Below the pieces are notes generated by a model. That model saw only the letters and a list, made by a program, of their open reading frames with translations, was not told the origin of the DNA and did not search any database. Positions 11,187 through 22,267 of a DNA stretch of 64,000 bases are shown one piece after another. This DNA comes from Rhizophlyctis rosea (lineage: Eukaryota > Chytridiomycota > Chytridiomycetes > Rhizophlyctidales > Rhizophlyctidaceae). Within the stretch, counting starts at the first letter, position 1, and every line of letters begins with the position of its first letter. The translations under genes and the position numbers were made by a program. The DNA lies in the NCBI GenBank assembly GCA_027596075.1, contig JADGJC010000117.1:1-64000 (forward strand). The letters run 5' to 3'.

Positions 11187-12102
11187 ATGAGTGCCACAAC
11201 ATCACCAACAAAACCCACCGCCCCAGCCTCCCCCTCCCGAAGGACATCCTCAGAATTCCCTCCTCCCTCCGCCGACTCCACCACCTCCACTTTCGCGCCA
11301 TCCATAAACTGGTCGGCTGATCTCGAAGTCTCATTCTTCCAAGGAATCGCGCGGTATCGACCTGTGGGTGGGTCAAATGTTCGGCACAGCACGCGTCGAC
11401 AAGCTCTGACACTCACGTGCAGGAGTCCACAAACACTTCCGGATGCTGAACGTACAGCGCTTCTTCAACAAACACACGGGACTGAACGTCACAGTAGATC
11501 AACTATGGGAGAGACTCGCGCTATACTACAACCTGGAAGAACTCGACAGTTTGGTAAACTATCACCCACTCATTCACCTGATCGTTGCTCTCTCTGAATC
11601 TTCTTTCTCAAGGCCGATGAAAGCGACGATGAAATCACAATAGAAGCACGTCGCAAACGGAGCGCCTACCCCTTCAAAGTAACGGCAGAATTCAACCTAC
11701 CATCAGAAGATTTCGAAAGCATCATCACCGAACAGAGGAGAGCGGACAGTGGGACGGACGGCGAAGACGAAGGAGATGATGCTACATCATCATCAGAAGT
11801 TGCAAGTGCTAGGAAGGGACGGAGGGATTCATCACCTGGTTTGTCATCGGAGCCATCCTCACCAGAACCTGTGGAAGAAGGTTTGTCGATGATGTCGGCT
11901 GTTGCATATCGCGTTGCATGTGCTTAACGTTGCATCTCCAGCCACGCCAAAGCCAAGACGACCGGGCCGCCCACGAAAAGTACAGAACGTTGCGCAACAA
12001 AGCATGAGCGAACCTCCACAGCGGCGAACTCGCTCCGGTTCGGGCGCAGGACAAACGCTCACACCTACCCCTGCGGCGAAGAAGAAGCGGGTCGGGAAGT
12101 GA
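11187..12102 (+). CDS. EAF7: NuA4 subunit Eaf7 / MRGBP homologue
   Basis: Four exons in exact phase: 11187-11367, 11423-11553, 11613-11880 and 11942-12102, giving 246 residues. The CT20/Eaf7 core is clear: INWSADLEVSFFQGIARYRP, then across intron 1 VGVHKHFRMLNVQRFF, then VTVDQLWERLALYYNLEELD. This matches human MRGBP and yeast Eaf7, which bind the MRG domain of Eaf3/MRG15 as part of the NuA4 histone acetyltransferase (TINTIN module). The C-terminal half is acidic then Ser-rich and ends with basic AT-hook-like RRPGRPRK and AAKKKRVGK, likely for nuclear import or DNA contact. Start chosen at MSATTSPTK because the core follows within 50 residues and the upstream open frame is Arg-rich leader. 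Confidence 0.93.
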
Positions 12103-12260
12103 TCCGACCATTTTAACCCTTACCACAACGCTTCTGCACACCCCACCCACTGTAAACTAGCCTCTCGGGATCTGTTGCGTTCCATTCCTTATGTACAAAA
12201 GTTGTATATACAAATCTACATGTCTATCCAGACCGACCTGATCGTTCTCAACTACGTGCC
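12103..12260. terminator. Short convergent 3' region, EAF7 and NUDIX gene
   Basis: The two stops are 158 bases apart on opposite strands. Both 3' ends and poly(A) sites must fall here; an AT-rich patch (TTGTATATACAAATC near 12193) is a likely processing region. Overlapping transcripts are possible. Confidence 0.4.
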
Positions 12261-13121
12261 CTATCTGTTACGCCCAGCCATCTCCGCCACTGGAACTATC
12301 ACCTGCGTCAGCACTTGATGCATTATGTAAGCTGTCAGCCCCCACACGCGGAAATCGCCGCAATGCCAAACCGGAATCCTAACCCCCGAATGCCTATGGA
12401 CCATCTCCTCCTTTATCTTTGGTCGTACGAGATCCTCTATCGGAATAGTAAAAGCCTGGTCTACCTCACTGGCATTCCTCTCCACCTTCGACGCATCCAA
12501 CACACTAGGCGTATGTATAAAACCAACAAACGGATGCACCTCAATAGTAGCAGTCTTATCCGGTGTCGACAAAAACGGTCCAAGCATAGTAATATTAGAG
12601 GCCGGGATGAGGATTTCCTCAAACGTCTCTCGCAAGGCAGTCTGGCAAAGGTCGTCATCTAGGGGGTCACGAAGCCCACCGGGAAACGCCACCTCCCCCG
12701 CATGGGAACGAAGCAGTTTTGTGCGAACGGTGAAGAGGACTGCTGGTCGGTTTTCTGTGTCGTAGCAGAGAGGGACGAGGACTGCGGCGTGACGTTGGGC
12801 GAGGTCGGTTCCGGTTTTAGGGTTGGTTGGAGGAGGTGGGGAGGATGAGGCGGGTGGTGTTGCTGATGAGGGGCGAGTGGGAGTTGCCCATTTCCATTTT
12901 GGTTTTGGGTAACGCGTTTGGATTTCCTCGAGGCGTTCGGTGATGAGGGAAAGGGTGTGAGGGTCGAGGTTTATTGGGTGATGAGGTAAGGGTGGCGGTT
13001 GTGTGGGTGCTAGGTGGGGTGAAGGTTGTGCTGGGGGGATGGTCACATTTCGCCTGCCTAGTGATATGCTGTATACTGCTCTTTCTAGCAGTCGAGCGTT
13101 ACGCGTTATGGTTACCAACAT
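12261..13121 (-). CDS. NUDIX hydrolase, CoA-diphosphatase (PCD1/NUDT7-8) type
   Basis: Intronless, 286 residues from ATG 13121; the open frame upstream has no ATG. The NUDIX region reads GEVAFPGGLRDPLDDDLCQT then ALRETFEEIL, i.e. G-x5-(D)-x7-REx2EE, preceded by LFTVRTKLLRSHAGEVAF. The LRxHxGxxxFPGG lead-in is the hallmark of the UPF0035/CoA subgroup (yeast Pcd1, human NUDT7/NUDT8), which cleaves CoA, acyl-CoA or oxidised CoA to phosphopantetheine and 3',5'-ADP. The N-terminus (MLVTITRNARLLERAVYSIS) is Arg-rich and free of acids, suggesting a mitochondrial presequence; no peroxisomal SKL tail is present (ends AGRNR). Substrate is inferred from the subgroup. Confidence 0.9.
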   Translation of the reverse strand: MLVTITRNARLLERAVYSISLGRRNVTIPPAQPSPHLAPTQPPPLPHHPINLDPHTLSLITERLEEIQTRYPKPKWKWATPTRPSSATPPASSSPPPPTNPKTGTDLAQRHAAVLVPLCYDTENRPAVLFTVRTKLLRSHAGEVAFPGGLRDPLDDDLCQTALRETFEEILIPASNITMLGPFLSTPDKTATIEVHPFVGFIHTPSVLDASKVERNASEVDQAFTIPIEDLVRPKIKEEMVHRHSGVRIPVWHCGDFRVWGLTAYIMHQVLTQVIVPVAEMAGRNR

Positions 13122-13458
13122 TTTGCCATTCAAGTTTGAGCTTTGAAATGGAGGAGAAGAGGAGGAAGTGGGAAGGAGATGTCGGGCCCTGTCGGACCTG
13201 CCAGTAAACCCACGCAATTCAACGTGAGGTCATCGCATGGCGTAACGTGGCGCAACGCCACACAGCCACTTAATCGATGGATGGCTCCGGCCGTGAAGAA
13301 CTTGGGCTATTGGCCAAATTTACTTGCTCTTCCTTTACAACTCTGTGGACGAGTTAATGTATGTATCGAGTGAAGGGAGGAGAGAGACATTTAGATGGAG
13401 GGAGACTGGGGGAGAGAATGTCACCGGAGGATGGGTGGAATGAAGGGGATGCTGGGAG

Positions 13459-13530
13459 TCGATGGATGGATGCGAAGGTCGGATGGATGGATGGACGGAT
13501 GGGGAGGAGGAGGAGGAGGAGGAGGAGATG
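13459..13530. repeat. GATG/GAGGAG microsatellite upstream of RPS0
   Basis: Imperfect (GGAT)n from about 13460-13500 runs into (GAG)n at 13503-13528. It lies about 290 bases before the RPS0 start codon, within its probable promoter. Confidence 0.8.
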
Positions 13531-13821
13531 GGCACCACTCGCAGGGAACGGCATAGCAATGCGGAGGAAGCGTTTTGCACGCATGCATCCGTGGGAGAAG
13601 TATGCGGTGAAACGTTACATGGGGTGGCTCAGAAATGCGTAACGGGGAGGTGATTTCGAGAGAGGAATGGAGAGCGACGTTTTATGGGGTGACTGCCGAC
13701 GAATGCTCGGCGGGAGGTGATTTTGTCATTTCGCAGTATGAAAAAGCTAACTGTATTGCTTTCTTTCCAGCTCTGTCATACCATCACTTTTTGACAGATC
13801 ATTCGTCTGAGTGCCGCAAAC

Positions 13822-14824
13822 ATGAGCAAGGTTCCCAACGCCCTCGCGCCCACTGAGGCCGATATCCAGTTGCTCCTCGCTGCTGGTGTAAGTTGTTTTA
13901 TTTGATAACTGCTCGCTCCATACTCGAGAACTCATTTCTCGCTCCGCTAGGCACACATCGGTGTTAAGAACGCCGACAAGCAGATGGGTCCCTACGTCTG
14001 GAAGCGCCGCAACGACGGCATCCACATCATCAACATCGGCAAGACCTGGGAAAAGATCGTTCTCGCCGCCCGTATCATCGCCGCCATCGAGAACCCCGCG
14101 GACGTCTGTGTCATCTCCGCCCGCCCCTACGGTCAACGTGCCGCGTTGAAGTTCGCTCAATACACTGGCGCTCAGGCCATCGCCGGTCGTTTCACCCCCG
14201 GTACTCTTACCAACTACATCACTCGCTCTTTCCGTGAGCCCCGTTTGATCATCGTCACCGACCCCCGCACGGACCACCAGGCCATCAAGGAGGCTTCCTA
14301 CGTCAACGTCCCCATCATTGCTTTCGCTGACACTGACTCTCCCCTCCGTTACGTCGACGTTGCCATCCCCCAGAACAACAAGTCCAAGCACTCTATCGGT
14401 CTTGGTTACTGGCTCTTGGCCCGTGAGGTCCTCCGTCTCCGTGGTGTCATCCCCCGCTCCGCCCCCTGGGACGTCATGGTTGACATGTTCTTCTTCCGTG
14501 ACCCCGCTGAGGAGGCCGAGAAGGAGGCTGAGGCCGCCCCCGAAAAGACCTTCGGTCAGGAATACTCCAACGAGTGGGCTAACGAGGAGGCCGCCCCTGC
14601 CCAGAACCTTGAGGTTTGTATTCTTTGCATTTTTTGCGGCCGCTCACAGAATGCGAAATGCTGACTCTCTTGCTTCACAGTGGGAGGCTAGCGGATCTGG
14701 TGTTGCTGGCGTTGCGGCCCTTGCGTCCGCTCAGGCTGAGGGTGGTGAGTGGGGTGCTGAGACCACCGGCGAGTGGGGTGCTAGCGAGGCTGCCCCCGCC
14801 CCCGCCCAAAGCAGCTGGGAATAA
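13822..14824 (+). CDS. RPS0: 40S ribosomal protein S0 (uS2)
   Basis: Three exons in phase: 13822-13887, 13951-14613 and 14681-14824 (290 residues). The sequence starts [20 protein letters not shown] and carries uS2 signatures: [52 protein letters not shown] and [20 protein letters not shown]. The C-terminus has the acidic EWG/WGA-type repeats ([16 protein letters not shown]) typical of eukaryotic S0/SA laminin-receptor-like proteins. It sits on the solvent side of the small subunit and is needed for 20S pre-rRNA processing. Strong C-ending codon bias fits very high expression. A CT-rich tract ending in AG at 13769-13771 suggests a possible 5' UTR intron. Confidence 0.98.
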
Positions 14825-15792
14825 GTCATCGGTATTGGGCTTCATTCCTTTGTCGTTTGTTAGGCCAATAGATATGATCTTTTAGGAATTTTTTTTGAAC
14901 CTTTTTGTTGTGTCCGGGGGTTGGTTGATGGGTTTTGCGAGCACTTGGATGGCAGAACGGGGGAACAATGGTGTAGGTGATTGTGGACACGTAGAGGTTT
15001 GAAGGGGTGGGGACCGATGAGCGACGGGACTTTGAATGGGCACGACAATGTGATGTTTGGAATGGTGAAGCGTTGGGTGGGCAAACTTGATGAAGCTACT
15101 TTCAACTCAGGCAGCGGGACATGGGAATCTGTGGATGGGTTTCAATGAGCCTTGGACCGTTGTGCACAAAGCAGCATTGGACATCCGCAGTCAACATTCT
15201 CAGGTCGTGGTTCTCTCATAAGCACACATGAGAAATTTGGTTGTGACGTGAAGCTCCTTCACAACTCCTGGAGAACGACGCGTGGAAACGCGTGGGGTTA
15301 GTGATTCTTGCTCAACCTCTCAATGGCTGTTTCCAATGATCGGAGAACAACCATCATTGAGTGTTTGGTCGATTCAATATTTGCAGAAAGATCTGTAACC
15401 TCCTCACATATACGATAGAAGCGCATGTAGTGGCTCCTGCACCGTTGTGTTATGAAAGTCGGTAGCATTGGACAACGAACAAGAGGTGTCAAATGGACCA
15501 AATGCAAGAAAGTGGGGCGCTCACCACCCCACACAACGGCAACGGCCTGCATGGATGATGGGACACAATGAGGGGAGCAAGAGGACGGGTGGCGCTGTCA
15601 GGGCTGTCTCCGGCCGGCTCCGATCCCAATGTATGGCGAACACACCGATCCCAAACTTGAACTTGGGTGGATACCTTTGCATCATTGCATGTTGTACACT
15701 GCTAACGGTGATCTTCAGTATTCGAGGTTGCCAGAACTTGCGACAGTTACATAGGCTTTTTCGTCTTGAGTGAGTCGGGTCAGTCTGTACCA
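14825..15792. other. Gene-free stretch after RPS0
   Basis: The first ~80 bases are T-rich and probably hold the RPS0 poly(A) region. Beyond that, only frames under 100 codons; the minus frame 15298-15552 (84 codons, with a helical segment near its end) lacks partners. Nothing identified. Confidence 0.4.
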
Positions 15793-16724
15793 ATGGCACC
15801 TGCGCGCGACGAGATATGGTACAATCCTGTGATTGTCTTCATCTCGTTTCAACGTGTGCCTGACTGCGGGTTTGGGAAGCCGTCACGGCGAGAAATTGGG
15901 TGGTGTCGCATCTGCAAAAACGAAATATGGTTTCGGCCAGTGAAGAATACCTGGCTGGACCACTTCAACCAAAGCCGGCTGCACCCTTCACCTTACTTGC
16001 CGTCAGGAAGGCCGTTCACACGAGTTGTTCACAACTTACCACTCCCGGAGATGGCCCACTTTGTCTCTTTGTTTAACGCTAGTTTGCGAAGAGTCCGTCC
16101 GGGAGAAGTCAAACTCTGGTGAGGACATAGACCCAATGAATTGCGCTTGTTGCATGGGCATTACATTGACTCAAGGCAACCAGGCTCCCAAGCACATCTT
16201 CAATGTCCGCCTCCATTCGGATCTGGAGTTGGCGCGAATTTGTGAATCACATAAGCTCCGAACAGTACCCGGGCAAACCCGGGTCTCTGGAAACCACCTT
16301 CCGACTATATGATCCCCACCGAGTTGTTGCTCTCCACACCATCGAGACTGATTCAGACAGATTAAGGGCAGACTGGCTCAAGCAAATGGATGACATACGC
16401 TTTGAAACTGGGTGGAGCGTTTGTTGCGGCTCGACTTTCCATTCCATTGGAGAAAACACATTCCTTGTTGTGTTGGGAGTGCATTCATGGCAGGGCTACC
16501 GATTTGTAATGGGGTTGGTAGACCTGGGTGGACGCAGGCTGTTAAAGCATGAGGGCTTTGCACGAAATTTCAGTCTGGAGATTTTACAATCCGATCATGG
16601 TGTTGAACAAGGCTTCAGGGTGTGTGCAAGGATGTTGCACATGCTGGAAGGCGGGAAGGGTGCGAGTCGCGTTGCGAGGTCTTCTACACGAGCGATGTTG
16701 ATGAATCGCAAGGGATCACTTTGA
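15793..16724 (+). CDS. Unknown two-exon protein with CxxC...HxxxxxH motif
   Basis: Exons 15793-16118 and 16184-16724 join in exact phase (288 residues) across an intron starting GTGAGG and ending ACCAG. Residues about 38-62 contain WCRICKNEIW followed by WLDHFNQSRLH, a Cys-x2-Cys ... His-x6-His arrangement that could bind one zinc (BED/C2H2-like spacing). The second exon is mixed alpha/beta in look (TFRLYDPHRVVALHTIETDS, FLVVLGVHSWQGYRFVMG). No known family recognised. The upstream open frame has no ATG, so MAPARDE is the likely start. It lies in a gene-poor accessory region next to a decayed gene; lineage-specific gene is the best description. Confidence 0.5.
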
Positions 16725-16813
16725 GCAGATAGAAACCATTCTATAAGCCATTTTGATCATTACTTTGCAACAAGACTGTGGAATGGGGATCAAACATCTC
16801 TTTTTGGACCCGT

Positions 16814-17750
16814 ATGTATGGCATGCTTGTAATCAATGATCACAATACTGAACTCTATAAGTCAACACCTGGGGAATCAAAACGATACAAAACCTTCACA
16901 ATGTGTCGGTTCAGAACTCTACTCGACGAGGTTCGAACCGATTTCATATCTTGGTTTGCAAAGGTAAGCCCCGCCACAATCAAAAGTAAGAATTCCCGCT
17001 CTGATGCCCAAGGGCTTTCCTTCAGGTTAATCAGGCAATACATATGCTACATGCAAATCATATAACCCAGGCGCTTGACCACTTTGCGAAGCAACTTCTA
17101 AACGCTGTAGCTGAACAGGCAGCCAGATTTCATCAGGTTTGGCAAGATTCATATTGGGGACCCTGATCAGAGCTTTGAGACTTCGTTGACCAGTTGCGTA
17201 TGCGGAAGGACCTCCTCGACCGATACGATGACCTCCAGTGTGGGCAGGAGCTTTGTGCCAAGGTGCGAATCCCAGAATAGTGGCAACTTGTTGTCATACT
17301 GAAAAGGTTCCAACTTGCAAATGTGGGGAACACAGGCGATTCAGATATTTTCCGAGTACCCTATTCGGCAATCGGAGGAAGATATCACATTCCTTTCGAA
17401 CGGCTTAGCATATTTAGAAATGTGATATACACAATTGAAGGAGCAGGCAAGTTCTTCCTCACGTCATGTGGATCTGAATGGAGGCAAAACAATCGGTCAG
17501 TTTTTATTGAGTTTTCTTCCAACCCTAAATAGCCGATTTTTCCATGTGGCGTTCTCTATATCTGATGGAGCTTGGATTTACGGAGGATGCCGTGCAACAG
17601 GAGGACGTGAACAGTTGGTTGATGGGCGACGATGAAAGATTTCTCCTTCCGGAGGATGAGCTGTATGAGGTTTATGAAAGCGTAAACGCCTCTGGTACAA
17701 TTACCCAAACAAGGCATTACAAGCATCCTCCCAGGCGATTTAATCTGTAG
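16814..17750 (+). pseudogene. Decayed unknown gene with three in-frame stops
   Basis: A first exon (16814-16963; MYGMLVINDHNTELYKSTPG) ends at GTAAGC and rejoins in phase at 17026 with VNQAIHMLHANHITQALDH. That frame then runs to about 17492 but is broken by TGA (17164), TGA (17176) and TAG (17278), between otherwise coding-looking text such as DFVDQLRMRKDLLDRYDDLQ and SDIFRVPYSAIGGRYHIPF. A last exon may follow after an intron ending TAG at about 17533, giving ELGFTEDAVQQEDVNSWLMG and GDDERFLLPEDELYEVYE. All three stops can arise from CGA or CAG by one C-to-T change. No family recognised. Alternative: a multi-exon gene whose introns I have not resolved. Confidence 0.4.
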
Positions 17751-18493
17751 TTGGCATCCACCTTGTACATACATCTTTCGCGTTGTAAATAGCGATGTAA
17801 GATCGTAGAGTTGATCGCATGTCCGACTCTCAACACGCCTCTATTTACCGTGTCATAACAGATGCTATGTATGGGCACAAGCTCACGCTGGGATGGGAGG
17901 TGCATTGGTTGACTTCGCTGTGGAAAAGGGCAGTTGGGAGGGCGCGCAGCGTTTTTTTGCTTTGAATGAATGTACATTGAAGCAAAGAAACGCATCCCAA
18001 CTCACCCGCAAAGTTTGTTTTCTAAAGCTAACCATCCCACGAGATCGATCACTTGGCCCATCAATCCTAGCTAGTATCACCTGAAATCTCGCTCCCTTGA
18101 AATTTACTGCCACATCCACACAAAGTTGTACATTTAAGAATATAAATATGGAAATGAATACACTGTCGGATGGCCAGCAGGTCTCCAATTGGAACGGGCT
18201 GCAGCCAATCGTTGACGTTACGGTCCGGTAACGCTAAGGACCCAAAACGCCAACAGATAGCTCTTCAGCTGAAGCTGCTGTCCAAGATTAAAGTGTGTCC
18301 ACCTATAACTCCTGTGCTCCTCTGCCTTCCTCCTGCGATGCCGGACATTTTGTCAGCATTGCGGTCAGCAAAAGTTGAGTGGGGCTTGCTTTCAATAATG
18401 CAAGCAAAGAAACTTGCCCACAAAATTGCACTTCCGGTGTTGATCGTAATTCTCAGTCGTCATCCTTGGAAAGGCATCTTGCGGACTTAGTCA
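17751..18493. other. No supported gene
   Basis: One plus frame of 106 codons (18170-18490) contains a basic/hydrophobic end (LAHKIALPVLIVILSRHPWK) but has no recognised motif and no clear splice partners. Otherwise nothing. Confidence 0.35.
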
Positions 18494-18838
18494 TTATTGG
18501 CTGCTCTCCTGCCCATTCCACAGAGCCAGTAACACTATGAATCTGGTGTGACAAAAGGGGCCGCGCCCATGTTTTGGTCCTACAAAGACCCTCGCGTGCC
18601 CAAGCCACCCTGCCCTAAAGCAGTGTTCTTCAATCTCCTTTTCCACTTTTGAGTAAAGACTAGTCGTAAGCCCTCCATCTATCCACAAGTTGAGAAGCGG
18701 CCTGAAGGACTCTTTGCATGGATCAAAGGCCGGCAGGACAATGCGCGGAGGGTACCCTTCATGCGGGCGGCATCCTCCACCCTCTGCGGGTGCAACAGGC
18801 CACACGAGTGCAAAGATCGTATGAGGGTGGGCAGTCAC
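18494..18838 (-). CDS. Possible small unknown protein (114 residues)
   Basis: Open from ATG 18838 to 18494. The middle (LPAFDPCKESFRPLLNLWID then SLYSKVEKEIEEHCFRAGW) is helix-like and more coding in character than the frames around it. No domain recognised; may be one exon of a decayed gene. Confidence 0.25.
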   Translation of the reverse strand: MTAHPHTIFALVWPVAPAEGGGCRPHEGYPPRIVLPAFDPCKESFRPLLNLWIDGGLTTSLYSKVEKEIEEHCFRAGWLGHARVFVGPKHGRGPFCHTRFIVLLALWNGQESSQ

Positions 18839-19054
18839 TTCTTGACATTTCTTACCCTTCTGCCCCCTACCCTTCTCATAAATATCGGTTCCAGCGACTG
18901 AACCACCCTCCCGCCCCTCAGTGCATCACAATTTGAAGATCTGCGTCAGGTATGAGTTTGATCACGCACGCTCTAAACAAGTCTCTCTGAGGAGTGACTG
19001 ATTCGGCTGTCCCTTCCAGGTTGCGATACAACTCCGGCAACAGATTGCGTCGAT

Positions 19055-19332
19055 ATGGACAAGCAGAAGTGGATTTGCGACGTATGTGGCATAAAATTAG
19101 CTTGTGCTGCACTATTTGGCCCCGGCCCAGCTTCGCTGCGTTCAAATGTTGCAAATGCCATCCCCCCAAAAAGGATTAACAAGGTAGGTCCATTGACACG
19201 AGGTGCGATCATGAATCGCCGATTTACGAGTCCTGATCTCTGGTTAACTTTCCTTTCCAGATGGTTGCTGCCACACTAGTAACACCCACCGCCAAGTTTT
19301 CCATAGAGACCAGCGTTGCTGGACTCGTCTAG
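19055..19332 (+). CDS. Possible short two-exon protein with CDVCG motif
   Basis: ATG 19055 begins MDKQKWICDVCGIKLACAAL and stays open to a donor (GTAGGT at 19183). An acceptor at 19258-19260 (CCAG) resumes in phase with MVAATLVTPTAKFSIETSVA and stops at 19332; total about 66 residues. One CxxC pair is visible. Function unknown; the size and setting make a relic equally possible. Confidence 0.25.
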
Positions 19333-19359
19333 TGTCGCCGCATTCCCATATATCACAGC

Positions 19360-19945
19360 TTTATCTTAATAAAACTGACTTCTCCTTTTGCAACACGCCC
19401 ATGTTGAAGCTGGTACGGCCTGTAGTTCGCACCTTGCCTCATGAAAGTCTTGAACAGCTTATTGATCTCGCGCCCTGCGGGCCCTCGGAATCCTATTATG
19501 GAGTGAGAAGACATATTGCCAGCTGCCTTTTAGATGGTTGTTTTGCTCATATCATAGTCCATTCTGACAAGGAATCCTATCAGCTTATTGATGCAGAAAG
19601 CTTACTTTGTGCATTGCAAAGATATCAATCCCATTTGCAGCTGGAGATCAGTGATCGGTATCGGCCTTATCAGCTTCCTTCACCTGTCGCTCAAGCAGTG
19701 GGTTCGAATCAGGAGTGCCAGAGGTGACGAAAGTGGAGGTGATTGCTGACACGTGGAGTCTCAAGGGGATGGGAGTGGTTGAAGGGACGGGATGCATAAT
19801 GAACACGAATCTAATATCTTCAGAAATTGGAATGTGCAAGTTTGGAGCTCAGCCCATCAGCCGGCAAAACACTGGGAATCTGCGGAACCTCACGCAATCA
19901 GGTATGGTTGAAGCATGGGCATATGAATGCCCAGGTGGTTGATAT
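19360..19945 (+). pseudogene. Frame-shifted unknown coding relic
   Basis: Coding-looking text runs to about 19725 in one frame (SCLLDGCFAHIIVHSDKESY, LLCALQRYQSHLQLEISDRY) and then continues in a second frame from about 19700 (EVTKVEVIADTWSLKGMGVV ... GMVEAWAYECPGG). The switch has no obvious GT...AG intron, so a frameshift is the simplest reading. No family recognised. Confidence 0.3.
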
Positions 19946-20180
19946 GGATTCTTCAAGCATACGCGAGAAGACTCTGAGCCACATGCTCTGTTTACAACAC
20001 TAAAGCTACACACTCTACACGGTAATTGATTAAAATCCATCAGATGCAGGTTGTCGATGGTGAGTTTGGGACTGGAAAAAACTTTGATACTCAGTGCTTA
20101 TATGATACATTATTTCAATCATAGTACAATTTGACTTCAGGGCATTTTACTACTGATGACCTTCAGTCCTTCAAATTCCC

Positions 20181-20654
20181 CTACTGGAAAAATGTAGACA
20201 AAGCCAATACTGCAACCGTCAGCAATCCCAGCGTGGCACGCGGATATGCGCCAGCAGTAACGAACTGACACGGTTGCTGCGATTCAACCTTAAACCCTAC
20301 CGATCCATTCTCCGACAAATCCCAACACTCCTTCCCCACCACCCCCACACTCGTCCTCATCCACCTCCAATCCTCGTTCCAAACCGGATGATCAAAATCC
20401 ACGGTCGCAATCTCCCTGCTCTCATTGGCAGCATAAATAAATACCCTTGTAGCATTTAGAATCGTAATGTAGTTGCATCGTTGCGTGATGTGGTTGGAAT
20501 TACAGACTGTTTCGCTACTGAATCCGACGGGGAAGTGGGAGTGAGGTGCTTCGGGAACGAATTGGTAGCGGGTCGGGGTATTTGTCCAGATTGTGGATGG
20601 GGTGCAGTTGTGGGAAGCTGGGAAGAAGTTTGCTACAAGGAAACTGCAGCTCAT
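20181..20654 (-). CDS. Possible GPI-anchored secreted Cys protein (3' exon)
   Basis: 157-residue frame on the minus strand. Six or more Cys (HNCTPS, ETVCNSNHITQRCNYI, KECWDL, QQPCQF), two or three N-glycosylation sequons (HNCT, LNAT, ANES) and a C-terminal hydrophobic stretch (LGLLTVAVLALSTFF) after a small-residue region (TAGAYPRA) fit a GPI-attachment signal. A proper N-terminal signal peptide is missing; several AG acceptors lie at 20627-20665, so the real N-terminus probably lies in an upstream exon that I could not fix. Likely cell-surface protein; function unknown. Confidence 0.5.
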   Translation of the reverse strand: MSCSFLVANFFPASHNCTPSTIWTNTPTRYQFVPEAPHSHFPVGFSSETVCNSNHITQRCNYITILNATRVFIYAANESREIATVDFDHPVWNEDWRWMRTSVGVVGKECWDLSENGSVGFKVESQQPCQFVTAGAYPRATLGLLTVAVLALSTFFQ

Positions 20655-20699
20655 CTGGTGTTTCTCGAATCAGTGTTGATTACTGGTATGGTAATGGAT

Positions 20700-21252
20700 A
20701 AATGAATCCTGGGGATGATGTGGCTAGGGACGCAATCGAGGGCGGACGCGAACCATAAAAGTTACATACAATGGGTTCACTCACGGAAAGACGACAGGGG
20801 GAAGACAGGGCGAAGAGGCAATCTGAGCAGCAAGACACCGCACGGAGCACAAATGTCAGTTCCACTGCCACCGGCTGGCCCCATCCGGACATGTGGCTTG
20901 GAAGTCCGGTTGCCTTGCATGGGTATTGACCTCAAAAAAGGAAAATCCAAACCTCATCAAGGAAAACCCATACAAGCGAACCAATAAGCCTATTATGATG
21001 ATTTTTCCAGGCGGCAAGTGTTGCCCCACAAACGGTGGTGATGTGGGTTGCATAGCAGAAGCATGGAAGCGACAACGGAATATTGGAGACACAAATCATT
21101 TTTGTACAGCTACTAAAGCGTAGAACGCTCCCAACGTATGTATTCAAAAAAGTTTTAAGTTACGCATATAAACAGAAACTATTATACTTTGTACAAGATC
21201 CTCAACCAAAGTGTATCAACATCCCCCAACCACCAGTGCAACGCAACACTCC
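20700..21252. other. No supported gene
   Basis: Short open frames on both strands only. May hold the missing 5' exon of the minus-strand GPI-type gene and the 3' UTR of PNO1. Confidence 0.35.
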
Positions 21253-22267
21253 TCAAAACCGCTCCTTCATCCTAGAGCTAATGGTCCTCAACTGACTATA
21301 CACCTTCCCGGGACTACTTCCCAAAATCAGCGACACAACCGCGTCCCTCGCAATCTTGATATTCGTAAACGATCCAAGGATATGGATTTTCGTGTCAGCA
21401 ACGACGATACGAGTCCGGGAAGTGTTTTCGATCGCGAATTTGGTTTTGCCGCCTTGACCGACGATACGGCCGATGGCTCGGGAGAGGTTGTCACCCGCGA
21501 GGGTTTTTACGTCTTTGACTTCGAAGGTGTCGATGTAGAGGTCGTCGAGGCGGAGAAGGGCTAGGGCGTCCTGATTGTGACAAAAGTTCGATCAGTCATC
21601 AAGTACCAAATCGATCATTCATGCAGAAAGATACTCACATCCACCTCAAAACCCAGGGTATAAGCCTTGACGAAATCTGCACCCTTCTGCAGCGCACCGG
21701 TATCCTCCGTCTCATCACACGTCTTCAGTTCCACCGCTTTGCCCTTCAAGTTCATCCGCACGTGGAGTTTCATGTGTTCCACTAACGGTGCGTAGATTTT
21801 CAGCCAGTCTTTCTTGAGTGGTGTCATGCGGTGAGGTGGGACAGGGACTCGTCGGAATTCGTTCTTTTTTGACTGCGTGGGGAAGATGATGGTACCGTCA
21901 GTTGGCTGACAATGTGATAGTGATACGTGACATATCCCCCGACGTAAAGGCAGTATATATGTGGTCAGGACATAGTTATGTTGGCATCAAGTGACCATGA
22001 CGCGGTGGTCTGGTTGACTCAGGGCTTGACTCTATATGGGTTCATCTCTCCACTCCTCCTCAAACAAATATGCAGTTCACTCCTCCATTGTTTACTCACC
22101 AACAAATCCTTCGGCTTCAACGCAGGGAAGTCCGGCTTATCCGTATCCATAGCCTCTCCCGCCCCACCAGCCGCACCTCCCTCCACCCCGACCCCCTTGC
22201 CACCCGCCAATAAGGCTTCTCTTGTTGCAGCTTGTAATTGACTTGCGTCAAGGATTTCTGTATCCAT
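21253..22267 (-). CDS. PNO1: Pno1 / Dim2, KH-domain 40S assembly factor
   Basis: Three exons in exact phase: 22100-22267, 21639-21872 and 21253-21570 (239 residues). Landmarks: [40 protein letters not shown], then after intron 2 [20 protein letters not shown], the KH region [20 protein letters not shown] and the terminal [17 protein letters not shown]. This is the near-invariant Pno1/Dim2 fold (two KH domains, the first divergent). It binds the 3' end of 18S rRNA at site D and recruits Dim1 and Nob1 during nucleolar and cytoplasmic 40S maturation. The first ~55 residues are variable and Gly/Ala-rich, as usual. Length agrees with the family (about 240-275). Confidence 0.97.

Noticed and set aside
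13747..14391. 214-codon minus-strand frame opposite RPS0
   Set aside because: Antisense by-product of the strongly C-ending codon bias of RPS0; no independent motif.
19690..19712. GTGGGTTCGAATCAGGAG, tRNA T-loop-like
   Set aside because: The flanking five bases cannot form a T-stem, and no A box lies at a suitable distance upstream.
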